Source of the DNA: an uncultured Ruminococcus sp.
GTDB taxonomy: Bacteria; Bacillota; Clostridia; Oscillospirales; Ruminococcaceae
NCBI GenBank assembly: GCA_910576995.1
Contig: CAJTLC010000012.1
Location: 42,624-106,623, forward strand
Direction: 5' to 3'
DNA: 64,000 nt
Below, one piece after another: positions 7,331 through 15,472 of this stretch. The translations under genes were made by a program, and so were the position numbers. Numbering within the stretch: position 1 is the first letter of the stretch; the number at the start of each line of letters is the position of its first letter. Under the pieces are notes generated by a model. It saw nothing but the letters and a program-made list of their open reading frames with translations. It had not been told where the DNA came from and made no database searches.

Positions 7331-8446
7331 ATGGATCTCGATCAGCTTCGCAATAACATTGACAATATAGACGAGCAGATACTCGGTCTGTTCATGAAAA
7401 GAATGGAATTCTGCAAGGGCGTGGCGGACTACAAAAAAAAGCACAGTATGCCCGTATTTCAGGGAGGACGCGAACAGCAGGTAATCGACAGAATAAAAGC
7501 TCTTACTAACGACCCCCAGCTTGAAAACGGCACGGCTGCGCTTTTCACAACGATAATGGATATCAGCAAAATTTTGCAGAACCGCAAACTCCTTTCCGAC
7601 GGCGCGCCCCTTGAATATAAAGTTCCCGATTATGAAAACGCTGTAAAAATCGGCTGTCAGGGTACTTCGGGAGCTAATTCCGAAGCCGCCGCGCGCCTTA
7701 TTTTCGGACAAAAAAAGCTTATCTTCTATAAAACATTCGAGGACGTATTCGCCGCCGTCCAGTCGGGCGAACTTGATTACGGAGTTCTTCCCGTCCATAA
7801 TTCGACCGCCGGCTCGGTCAGCAGCACCTACGATCTTATGGCGAAATACAGCGTTTTTACCGTTAAGGAAGTATGCGTGGAGATAAACCATTGTATCGCT
7901 GCGAAGAATGTTGACGATATAAACGACATTGAAACTATTTATTCCCATCCGCAGGCTATCGCCCAATGCTGCGACTATCTCACGGCGCACGGTCTGAAAA
8001 CTGCCGATTACGGAAATACCGCCACAGCCGCCGCGATGGTTGCGGAAAGCGAAAAAAATATTGCGGCTATCTGCTCCGTGGAATGCGCGGAACAGCTTGG
8101 TCTGAAAATTCTTGCCCGAAACGTTTCCGACTGTCAGATAAACCGCACGCGCTTCATCTGCATTTCACGCGATATGCAGATAGACCCAGAATCGGACGCT
8201 GTTTCGGTAATGCTGAAGATTCCCGATACGGAGGGAAGCCTTTACCGCTTGCTTACGAAATTTTACGTGAACGGCATGAACCTGCTGAAAATCGAAAGCC
8301 GTCCTCTCAAAGACGGAAGCTTCAACGTCATGTTCTATCTCGATTTCGACGGCAGGATAACCGATCCGGGCGTAAAGGCTCTTATGAACGATCTCGCCGA
8401 AAACGTGGAATATTTCAGATTCCTCGGTACTTTTAAAAACGAATGA
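7331..8446 (+). CDS. pheA: Bifunctional chorismate mutase / prephenate dehydratase
   Basis: Converts chorismate to prephenate and then phenylpyruvate in phenylalanine synthesis. 371 residues from the ATG behind CGGAGGAATAAAA; the frame extends upstream through the inverted repeat but without family residues. Residues about 1-85 are an AroQ chorismate mutase (MDLDQLRNNIDNIDEQIL, then MEFCKGVADYKKKHS). About 100-275 is the prephenate dehydratase domain (GCQGTSGANSEAAARLIF, then NRTRFICISRD with the conserved Thr-Arg-Phe). About 285-370 is an ACT regulatory domain (DTEGSLYRLLTKFYVNGMNLLKIESRP), predicting feedback control by phenylalanine. metH begins 9 nt downstream, so the two form an operon. 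Confidence 0.95.
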   Translation: MDLDQLRNNIDNIDEQILGLFMKRMEFCKGVADYKKKHSMPVFQGGREQQVIDRIKALTNDPQLENGTAALFTTIMDISKILQNRKLLSDGAPLEYKVPDYENAVKIGCQGTSGANSEAAARLIFGQKKLIFYKTFEDVFAAVQSGELDYGVLPVHNSTAGSVSSTYDLMAKYSVFTVKEVCVEINHCIAAKNVDDINDIETIYSHPQAIAQCCDYLTAHGLKTADYGNTATAAAMVAESEKNIAAICSVECAEQLGLKILARNVSDCQINRTRFICISRDMQIDPESDAVSVMLKIPDTEGSLYRLLTKFYVNGMNLLKIESRPLKDGSFNVMFYLDFDGRITDPGVKALMNDLAENVEYFRFLGTFKNE

Positions 8447-8455
8447 GGTGTTGAT

Positions 8456-10840
8456 ATGAGTATAAATTCAGAATCGGCAAGAGCAAAATGGAACTCCTTG
8501 CTTGACCGCAGGGGATTCATTTTCCTCGACGGCGGAATGGGAACTATGCTTCAGGCGGCAGGCGTTGAAACGGGACATATTCCCGAACTTCTCAATATTA
8601 CCGCGCCCGAAGTTATAACCGATATCCATCGCCAATACGCGGAAAGCGGCGCGGATATAATCTACGCCAACACTTTCGGCGCAAACGCCTGCAAACTGAA
8701 CGGCAGCGGATATTCCGTGCATGAAGTGATCTCGGCAGCCGTTGAAAACGCTAAAAATGCGGCGGTAGGCGCTCTTGTGGCTCTTGATATAGGACCTCTC
8801 GGTCAGCTTCTCGAACCGTCGGGTTCGCTCAGTTTCGAGCAGGCTTACGAATATTACAAGGAGATCGTGCTTGCAGGCTGCAATGCGGACGTAATAGTTA
8901 TCGAGACGATGACCGATCTCTACGAAGTGAAAGCCGCTCTGCTTGCCGCCAGGGAAAATTCCGACAAGCCCGTTCTCGTTACCATGACTTTCGAGGAAAA
9001 TATGCGCACGTTCACGGGAGTTTCCCCGGAATGCATGACAGCCGTTCTCGAAGGTCTCGGCGCGGACGCTATCGGCGTGAACTGCTCTCTCGGCCCTGAT
9101 GAGCTTTATCCCGTGCTGGAGAAAATATGCAGTCTTACCGTGCTTCCCGTGATTGCGAAACCTAATGCAGGTCTGCCAGATCCCGTTACAAATAAGTTCA
9201 GCGTTTCTCCCGAGCAGTTCGCGGAAAGCGCCGTAAAACTCGCAAAAGCAGGCGTGAAAATTTTCGGGGGCTGCTGCGGAACTACTCCTGCGCATATTTC
9301 AGCCGTCGTAAACGCTCTTGAAGATATGGAATATTCGCCGTGCGATATAACTCGCCGCAGCGTTGTATGTTCAGCCGTAAATTTTGTAGAGATAAATCAG
9401 CCGCGCGTTATAGGCGAACGGATCAATCCCACGGGCAAAAAGAGATTCAAGCAGGCTCTTGCGGAGCATGACATCGACTACATTCTCGGTCAGGCGGTCG
9501 AACAAGTTCATGCAGGCGCGGATATTCTCGACGTCAACGTGGGACTGCCCGAAATTGACGAAAAAGAAATGATGATAACCGCGGTCAAGGCTATACAGGG
9601 CGTTTGCGATACGCCGCTTCAGCTTGATTCCACCATTCCTGCCGTAATTGAAGCGGGACTGCGCGTTTACAACGGAAAAGCCATCGTGAATTCCGTAAAC
9701 GGCGAGGACGAATCTCTTGACGCAATTCTTCCGCTTGTAAAAAAATACGGAGCTGCCGTAGTTGGACTCACACTTGATAAAAACGGAATTCCCAAAACGG
9801 CGGAGGGCAGATTTGCTATAGCGGAAAAAATCCTGAACCGCGCAATGGAATACGGAATCCCCAAAGAAGACGTTTTTATAGATTGCTTAACGCTTACGGC
9901 TTCCGCTGAACAGTACGCCGTCCCCGCAACGCTCGACGCGCTTCATCGCGTAAAGACGGAACTTGGTCTACATACTGTGCTTGGCGTATCGAATATTTCA
10001 TTCGGTCTGCCGAACCGTGAGACGATCACAAGAACTTTCCTGACAATGGCTCTCCAGAAAGGTCTCGATCTGCCGATAATCAATCCGAATATAGATTCGA
10101 TAATCGGCGCGGTAAGGGCATATAAGCTTTTGGCAGGCATCGACAGGAATTCCGAAGAATTCATCGCCGCCTATGCTCAGACCGACAACGCTCCCAAGCC
10201 CGTTACCGCCGATAAAGGCTCGCCCGATATTGCATATGCAGTCGAAAACGGTCTGAAAACCGACGCCATCAAAGCTGCAGAAAAACTTCTGGAAACGGAA
10301 GATCCCATGGATATAATCAATAATTGTCTGATTCCCGCGCTTGACAGTGCAGGCTCTAAATTTGAAAAAGGCACGATATTCCTGCCGCAGCTTATTCTTA
10401 CGGCGGGAGCGGCGCAGGCTTGCTTCGAGATAATTCGCGAAAAGCTTGCCGCAAGCGGAAAATCAGCCGTATCAAAGGGAAAAGTCGTTCTTGCGACGGT
10501 CAAGGGAGATATTCACGATATCGGCAAAAATATTGTAAAAGTTCTGCTTGAAAGCTACGGATTTACAGTTATAGATCTTGGCAGAGACATTCCGCCCGAA
10601 ACTGTGCTGAATGCCGCGATTGAAAATCAGGTGAAGCTTGTCGGATTGTCGGCTCTCATGACCACAACTCTCGGAGCGATGGCTGATACGGTCGCACTTT
10701 TGAATGAAAAGTATCCGCAGTGTAAAACGGTCGTAGGCGGCGCGGTTCTCACAGCGGAGTATGCCAAGCAGATAAATGCCGATTTTTATGCAAAAGATGC
10801 CAAGCAAACGGTAGATATAGCTTCATCTGTTTACGAATAA
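8456..10840 (+). CDS. metH: Cobalamin-dependent methionine synthase core, lacking the reactivation domain
   Basis: Methylates homocysteine using methyl-tetrahydrofolate via B12. 794 residues with three of the usual four modules. The homocysteine-binding barrel (about 1-290) has zinc ligands in GVNCSLGP and FGGCCGTT. The pterin-binding barrel (about 315-565) has INPTGKKRFKQAL, GADILDVNVG and DNVNG-like VNSVNGE. The B12 module (about 590-794) has the base-off motif GDIHDIGKN and the GLSALMTTT helix. The C-terminal SAM/flavodoxin reactivation domain of long MetH is absent, as in many Clostridia, so a separate reactivator is expected. The ribosome site GAGGTG overlaps the pheA stop. Confidence 0.93.
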   Translation: MSINSESARAKWNSLLDRRGFIFLDGGMGTMLQAAGVETGHIPELLNITAPEVITDIHRQYAESGADIIYANTFGANACKLNGSGYSVHEVISAAVENAKNAAVGALVALDIGPLGQLLEPSGSLSFEQAYEYYKEIVLAGCNADVIVIETMTDLYEVKAALLAARENSDKPVLVTMTFEENMRTFTGVSPECMTAVLEGLGADAIGVNCSLGPDELYPVLEKICSLTVLPVIAKPNAGLPDPVTNKFSVSPEQFAESAVKLAKAGVKIFGGCCGTTPAHISAVVNALEDMEYSPCDITRRSVVCSAVNFVEINQPRVIGERINPTGKKRFKQALAEHDIDYILGQAVEQVHAGADILDVNVGLPEIDEKEMMITAVKAIQGVCDTPLQLDSTIPAVIEAGLRVYNGKAIVNSVNGEDESLDAILPLVKKYGAAVVGLTLDKNGIPKTAEGRFAIAEKILNRAMEYGIPKEDVFIDCLTLTASAEQYAVPATLDALHRVKTELGLHTVLGVSNISFGLPNRETITRTFLTMALQKGLDLPIINPNIDSIIGAVRAYKLLAGIDRNSEEFIAAYAQTDNAPKPVTADKGSPDIAYAVENGLKTDAIKAAEKLLETEDPMDIINNCLIPALDSAGSKFEKGTIFLPQLILTAGAAQACFEIIREKLAASGKSAVSKGKVVLATVKGDIHDIGKNIVKVLLESYGFTVIDLGRDIPPETVLNAAIENQVKLVGLSALMTTTLGAMADTVALLNEKYPQCKTVVGGAVLTAEYAKQINADFYAKDAKQTVDIASSVYE

Positions 10841-10841
10841 T

Positions 10842-11052
10842 ATTTTTACTTGTGCGGCATTATGTCAGGGGACGCTGTCCCCCGACACCCCCTGCATAAG
10901 GGACCAGTCCCTTATGAATCCCAATATTAAATTACTTATGTATCCACAAGGGATACATAAGTAATTTAAACTGAAAACACAACGGCTGATTTCTATGCAA
11001 AGGATATAGAAAGACAAAGACCTTTGGCATAGCGTCATACAAGTAAAATTAA
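10842..11052 (+). repeat. Dispersed palindromic element, family A copy A2 (complete)
   Basis: Begins 2 nt after the metH stop. Left end TTTTTACTTGTGCGGCAT and right end (reverse) TTTTACTTGTATGACG form imperfect terminal inverted repeats. Between them are hairpin 1, GGGGAC/GTCCCC (10868-10882); hairpin 2, CATAAGGGAC/GTCCCTTATG (10895-10916, 10 bp perfect); and hairpin 3, a 19-bp perfect stem (10927-10945 with 10951-10969, core AAATTACTTATGTATCC) closed by ACAAG. The A/C-rich tail has no open frame. Same architecture as the copies at 17352, 20225, 28919, 33631 and 53269. Confidence 0.85.
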
Positions 11053-11097
11053 TCTTCACAAACAGCTCAAGCTTTACAAGTCTGCGAGGTGATTTTT

Positions 11098-11484
11098 ATG
11101 AGTCAGGATAATATGGTGGGCATTGTTTTTATTGCCATTCTCTTTTTTGCATTCGTGCTTCTGATGTCGGGCGGCGGAAATGAAAAATCTCCCGAACCCG
11201 ATCAGCATAAAAAAGACGAGCTTGCGCGCGAAGTCCTCAAAGGCGGCAACATTGAGGAGATCGCGGAGCGCGAAAAGCTTGACCCTGAAGATATCGGCAA
11301 ATGGAAAGACGAATATCTGGCTTATATCCTGAATTTAGCCGAGAATTTCGGGAAAACTCAGAATCAGATCGATCTGCTGACGGAGGATATCGAATGGTTC
11401 AAGAAGGCTTGCAAAGATCACATCGGCGACGATTGGGAAGAGAAAACTGATTTCGAAAACAGAGCAAGAATAAAATATAAATAA
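11098..11484 (+). CDS. Small membrane-anchored protein with a helix-turn-helix-like segment
   Basis: 128 residues from the ATG behind GAGGTG (8-nt spacing); a GTG three codons upstream lies inside the ribosome site. One N-terminal membrane helix (GIVFIAILFFAFVLLMSGG, about residues 7-25) precedes a charged, helical cytoplasmic part. Residues about 45-75 (EVLKGGNIEEIAEREKLDP, then W and EYL) resemble the first helix-turn-helix of IS3-type OrfA and related repressors, where a Trp follows the recognition helix. I do not recognise the family. It may be a membrane-tethered DNA or protein binder. It stands alone, with a hairpin terminator at 11565. Confidence 0.65.
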   Translation: MSQDNMVGIVFIAILFFAFVLLMSGGGNEKSPEPDQHKKDELAREVLKGGNIEEIAEREKLDPEDIGKWKDEYLAYILNLAENFGKTQNQIDLLTEDIEWFKKACKDHIGDDWEEKTDFENRARIKYK

Positions 11485-11564
11485 TGCACAAAATTTCAAG
11501 CAAAAGCTTGTACATTCATACAAACTTTGAAAATATTTCGTCTTTTTGGACTCTGAAAATCACT

Positions 11565-11610
11565 ATAAGGTATCAGCTATAAATATTTGCACGCTGATAC
11601 CTTATTTTAT
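11565..11610 (+). terminator. Hairpin between the small membrane protein and the solute-binding lipoprotein
   Basis: ATAAGGTATCAGC (11565-11577) and GCTGATACCTTAT (11593-11605) form a 13-bp perfect stem, followed by TTTATAGG. It is the likely terminator of the upstream gene, but it ends just 5 nt before the AGGAAGTG ribosome site of the next gene, so it could also affect that gene's translation if transcription reads through. Confidence 0.6.
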
Positions 11611-11624
11611 AGGAAGTGATAATT

Positions 11625-13028
11625 ATGAAAAGATGCAAAATAACTTTATGCTTAATCGTGCTTGCATTATCAATGACTTTCGCCGCTTCATGTTCTTCGG
11701 GAACTAAAGATTCAAGTATGCTCATGAATGAAGCGAAATTCAGCGAGGACGGCAAGCCTGTTGTAACTATCGGAACTGTCGGATTTACTGACGAGATGTT
11801 CCTAAGCAAAAATAAAACGGCAAGACCGAAAGATATTATCGTCGAAATAGTTAATTATTCTGACGGCGTTGATAAGGACTTGCCCGTTAATGAGCAGGAA
11901 AGAATAATACGGCAAAAAATTGACTCTGACTTTATTTCGGGAAACGCTCCCGACATTATGATAGCGGACAGCGAGGAAATTTACAGGCTGAACCGTCTTG
12001 GAATTCTCACCGACCTTTATCAGCTGATGGAGCAGTACGACGGCATAAAGAAAGACGATTTCACGGACTGCGCCCTTGAAGGGCTTACGATAGACGGTAA
12101 AATGCCCGCTATTCTGGAAAATTACTATATCAGAACCGCCGCCGCAAAAACCGAATTTGTGGGCAAAGAATACGAAAACTGGACTGCCGCAGACGCCATG
12201 AGATTCTTCGGAACGACTGCCGAAAATCAGGATTTCTGCGAATATTTCGACGAGAGTTCTCTTGCGGATTATATGCTGAAACTGGAAGGCATAAACTGCG
12301 TTGACCTGAAAAATAATTCCTGCAATTTTGGCGGAGCTTTTACGGAACTGCTTGATTTCTGCAAGAAAAATCCCATTCAGGTGAGATCGTTCGAATACGC
12401 CGAAGATTTTGACGAATTAAAGCAAAAAGAGCGGCAATGCTACGGATTGAACGACGCTTTTCTCGTCTACGAAATTCCGATAAACAGCTTTTCGTCGGGT
12501 CTTGCAAGCGGCACTTTCGGATATCTCAACGAAGCCGATCTGACTTTTGTCGGATATCCCAGTGAAAACGGCTGCGGAGCTTATGTCACGCCTGCCATAA
12601 ATAACGGTCTGATAGGGATTTGCAGCCAAAGCAGCAACAAAGAAGCCGCGTGGGAACTGCTCAACAAAATGATACAGCACCGCGTCCGCCCAGAAAAATC
12701 TGCGCATTCCGATGTAATGGGGATTCCCGTATTTAAATCGGAGTGGGAGTATTATTACGATCTCACCGAAGATCACAACAGCTCAATAAATTCCAAAATA
12801 TACACATATGACGGAAGCCGCGATACTGCGACATATATCACTCAGGAATATAAGGATATGCTGCGCGATTATATTTTAAGCGTTCCCGTCAACCCGTATA
12901 CGCCCCGTTCGCTGGAATATATCATCGAGGAAGAGTGCGATCCCGTTATCATCGACAACCGCTCCGCCGAGGAAGCCGCTTCCATCATGCAGAACCGCAT
13001 TGAAACTTATCTCAGCGAAAAAGATTAA
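11625..13028 (+). CDS. Extracellular solute-binding lipoprotein (ABC importer type)
   Basis: 467 residues from the ATG behind AGGAAGTG. The signal peptide ends in a lipobox, MTFAASC, so the mature protein is lipid-anchored at the cysteine. The body resembles cluster 1 sugar-binding proteins: early PVVTIGTVGF strand, SGNAPDIMIADSEEIYRL (the usual APDI segment), PAILENYYIRTAAAKTEF, and late EAAWELLNKMI. A sugar or oligosaccharide ligand is likely, and the GH5 cellulase gene lies directly downstream, but no permease or ATPase genes accompany it here, so the partners must be elsewhere. Ligand unknown. Confidence 0.8.
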   Translation: MKRCKITLCLIVLALSMTFAASCSSGTKDSSMLMNEAKFSEDGKPVVTIGTVGFTDEMFLSKNKTARPKDIIVEIVNYSDGVDKDLPVNEQERIIRQKIDSDFISGNAPDIMIADSEEIYRLNRLGILTDLYQLMEQYDGIKKDDFTDCALEGLTIDGKMPAILENYYIRTAAAKTEFVGKEYENWTAADAMRFFGTTAENQDFCEYFDESSLADYMLKLEGINCVDLKNNSCNFGGAFTELLDFCKKNPIQVRSFEYAEDFDELKQKERQCYGLNDAFLVYEIPINSFSSGLASGTFGYLNEADLTFVGYPSENGCGAYVTPAINNGLIGICSQSSNKEAAWELLNKMIQHRVRPEKSAHSDVMGIPVFKSEWEYYYDLTEDHNSSINSKIYTYDGSRDTATYITQEYKDMLRDYILSVPVNPYTPRSLEYIIEEECDPVIIDNRSAEEAASIMQNRIETYLSEKD

Positions 13029-13101
13029 AGAATTGAAATATTAACGCAGATTTTAAATTTTATGCATAACTTCCAAAATTCCGCACAATATTTCTACAGT
13101 T

Positions 13102-13158
13102 TGACAGTTGTCAGATTTCACAAATTATATTGACGTTTTTTAGAAATCGTGTTAAAAT
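13102..13158 (+). promoter_or_regulatory. Promoter of cellulase gene 1, with an upstream palindrome
   Basis: TTGACG (13130-13135), 17-nt spacer, TAAAAT (13153-13158), about 62 nt before the start codon. The palindrome TGACAGTTGTCA (13102-13113) ends 16 nt before the -35 and could be an operator. The leader also has GCTATAA/TTATAGC arms around 13165-13196. The promoter is well supported; the operator is a guess. Confidence 0.6.
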
Positions 13159-13220
13159 AGTAATAGCTATAAAATGATGCACTGAACTTATAGCGAAATA
13201 TTTTGGGAAGGACTATTAAA

Positions 13221-15356
13221 ATGAAAAAATCAAGAATTACACGCATTTTCAGCGTGGCAGCAGCTGCTGTCTGCATGGTTTCCGGTCTGAAATTCATGCC
13301 CCTTTTCGACAGCGCTGACGCAGCCGACGCTATGAATGCATTCGAGATCACACAGGACATGAAGATCGGCTGGAATCTCGGAAACTCATTCGACTCTACA
13401 GGAGTGGCGGGTCTTGCCGGAGAAACTGCCTGGGGAAATCCCAAGACCACTCAGGAAATGATCAAGGCTGTCAAGGCTAAGGGCTTCAATACCATCAGAA
13501 TCCCTACTTCCTGGTATATGCACCTCGACGCCGATAATAAGATCGAACCTGAATGGCTCGACCGCGTTCAGGAAGTTATCGACTGGTGTATCGCTGAGGA
13601 TATGTATGTCATCCTTAATATGCATCACGAAAACTTCATTAACGTAGACGTTTTCACGGACGATACTCTTAATACCGCGCTCACAAAAGCTACAGCCATC
13701 TGGACTCAGCTTTCCGAGAGATTCGCTTCTTATGATCAGCACCTCGTTTTCGAGTGCATGAACGAAGCGCGTCAACTGAATAATCCGAATGTAGAGCAGT
13801 GGGGCAACGGCAGCGAGGATAACGGCTACACATGGAATTATGTAAATACTCTTAATGAGAATTTCGTAAATATCGTAAGAAATCAGGGTTCAGAGGAAAA
13901 CAAGAACCGTCTGATCATGCTCCCCGGCTACTGCGCTTCTTCAAACGTTGCGGCGATACGAGCTGTAGATATCCCGGAGGATTCTGGAAATGTCGCGCTT
14001 TCCGTTCACGCTTACCTCCCCTACTTCTTCACCATGGCTACCGACGATAAGGCTAACCATGAATTCCCCGGAAAGAGCGGTTGGGGTGAAGATTACGAAG
14101 GCGCACTCAAGCAGTTCTTCGACAGCATGGACACAATTATAGATGAAAAGAATACGCCCATCGTTATCGGCGAATTCAGCGCGTCCAACTTCCATAATGT
14201 TGAATCGCGCTCGAATTGGGCAACTTACTACATCACGCAGGCTAAGAAAGTCGGAATTCCCTGCGTACTCTGGGATAATAACGCTTATGATAACGTAAGC
14301 GATCCGGGCGAGGCTCACGGTTATCTCGATAGAAGCGACTGTTCATGGTATGAGGAATCCGAACCCGTTGTTGACGCAATGATGAAGGTTCTCGCCGACG
14401 ATTCGATCGTTTGGGGCGACAGCAGCGCGCCTACGGTAAAACACGATGATATGTCTACGGGCAAGTACATCATAGAGGGATCGCACGATATCGACGCTTC
14501 CGTAAAGGACGGAAACTGCACTACGCCTATCGACCTTACATGGAAAGATATCGAAGGCAAGGATATCGCTATCAAATACACGGGAGATACTCCCGTTATC
14601 GCTTTCACGGACGCTGCATGGGACGGCTGGAAAGAAATAGTCGCCTATGACGTTGACAAAAACAAGGGCATCGCTTACTTCTCGGCAGATCAGATCAAGG
14701 CGACTTGGGGCGAAGACAGTATTGATACTCTTGCGAAATTCTTCGTAAAAACAATGGGCAAGACTACGGTTGAGGGCGTTGCGCTTATCAACGCTTCGGG
14801 CGCGGTCGTTACTCCTCCCGAAGACGAAACTAAAAAATATTCTCTTGATCTCACCAAAAAGCCCGCAGATCAGCCCCTTATCCTCAAATTCAAGGGTGAA
14901 GCAGGCGCGTCGCTCAACGGCTGCGTAGGCTATATGGGCGAAGACTGGATGCAGATAGAATGGGAAACAACTATCGGCGCAGACGGCACTTCAACTGTTG
15001 AGATCAAAGATCTTCCTGCCGACGTTAAAAACGCCGAGGCGCAGATCTGGTGGAGCAGCGATAAAAACGCAGAAATGACCGAATACACATTCGGAAAAGT
15101 CGTTGAACCTGATACCAATCCTTCCGAAACTGCCTATGGCGACGCTAACTGCGACGGCAAAGTTGAGATCGCTGACGCTACTCTCATTCTCCAGTTCCTC
15201 ACTAACAAGGACGAATACTCTCTTACTGAACAGGGCATGAAAAATGCCGATGTTATAGGCGATAACGACGGTGTTACCGCTCAGGACGCTCTCGTTATCC
15301 AGCAGATTGACGCAGGAATTTACAAGGTTACCGATCTTCCTTTAAAATCCGCATAA
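13221..15356 (+). CDS. Secreted GH5 endoglucanase with two carbohydrate-binding-like modules and a dockerin
   Basis: 711 residues from the ATG behind GGAAGGAC. The signal peptide is about 1-38 (ending SADAADA). The GH5 domain, about 40-400, has the opening KIGWNLGNSFDS, acid/base Glu182 in FECMNEAR and nucleophile Glu318 in VIGEFSAS, so it is a retaining beta-glucanase, most like GH5_4-type cellulases. About 410-535 and 540-630 are two beta-rich modules (ITPDLTWKD-like and YSLDLTKKPADQPL) of the kind seen as carbohydrate-binding modules in ruminococcal enzymes. The dockerin, about 639-711, has duplicated calcium loops DANCDGKVEIADATL and DVIGDNDGVTAQDAL and would dock to a cohesin scaffoldin. 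Its own promoter and terminator suggest a single-gene unit. Confidence 0.92.
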   Translation: MKKSRITRIFSVAAAAVCMVSGLKFMPLFDSADAADAMNAFEITQDMKIGWNLGNSFDSTGVAGLAGETAWGNPKTTQEMIKAVKAKGFNTIRIPTSWYMHLDADNKIEPEWLDRVQEVIDWCIAEDMYVILNMHHENFINVDVFTDDTLNTALTKATAIWTQLSERFASYDQHLVFECMNEARQLNNPNVEQWGNGSEDNGYTWNYVNTLNENFVNIVRNQGSEENKNRLIMLPGYCASSNVAAIRAVDIPEDSGNVALSVHAYLPYFFTMATDDKANHEFPGKSGWGEDYEGALKQFFDSMDTIIDEKNTPIVIGEFSASNFHNVESRSNWATYYITQAKKVGIPCVLWDNNAYDNVSDPGEAHGYLDRSDCSWYEESEPVVDAMMKVLADDSIVWGDSSAPTVKHDDMSTGKYIIEGSHDIDASVKDGNCTTPIDLTWKDIEGKDIAIKYTGDTPVIAFTDAAWDGWKEIVAYDVDKNKGIAYFSADQIKATWGEDSIDTLAKFFVKTMGKTTVEGVALINASGAVVTPPEDETKKYSLDLTKKPADQPLILKFKGEAGASLNGCVGYMGEDWMQIEWETTIGADGTSTVEIKDLPADVKNAEAQIWWSSDKNAEMTEYTFGKVVEPDTNPSETAYGDANCDGKVEIADATLILQFLTNKDEYSLTEQGMKNADVIGDNDGVTAQDALVIQQIDAGIYKVTDLPLKSA

Positions 15357-15378
15357 AATACTAAATACGTTTTTAAAC

Positions 15379-15410
15379 GTCTCCCGAAATTTTTCGGGAG
15401 ATGTTTTTTC
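15379..15410 (+). terminator. Rho-independent terminator of cellulase gene 1
   Basis: CTCCCGAAA and TTTCGGGAG (about 15381-15400) form a G+C-rich stem with a short loop, followed by ATGTTTTTTC. It lies 25 nt after the stop codon. Confidence 0.85.
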
Positions 15411-15472
15411 ATTTTATCAATTTTTTCGGCATACAATAGAATAATAAAACAGATGATACTCAGGAGAAAATT

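Noticed and set aside
7076..7990. 304-codon minus-strand frame over the pheA promoter
   Set aside because: It overlaps pheA in antisense and crosses the ruvC promoter and the palindrome; no recognisable domain and no ribosome site.
10841..11097. Riboswitch interpretation of the first family A copy next to metH
   Set aside because: It lies downstream of metH, and near-identical copies occur next to unrelated genes, so it is a repeat and not a SAM or cobalamin riboswitch.
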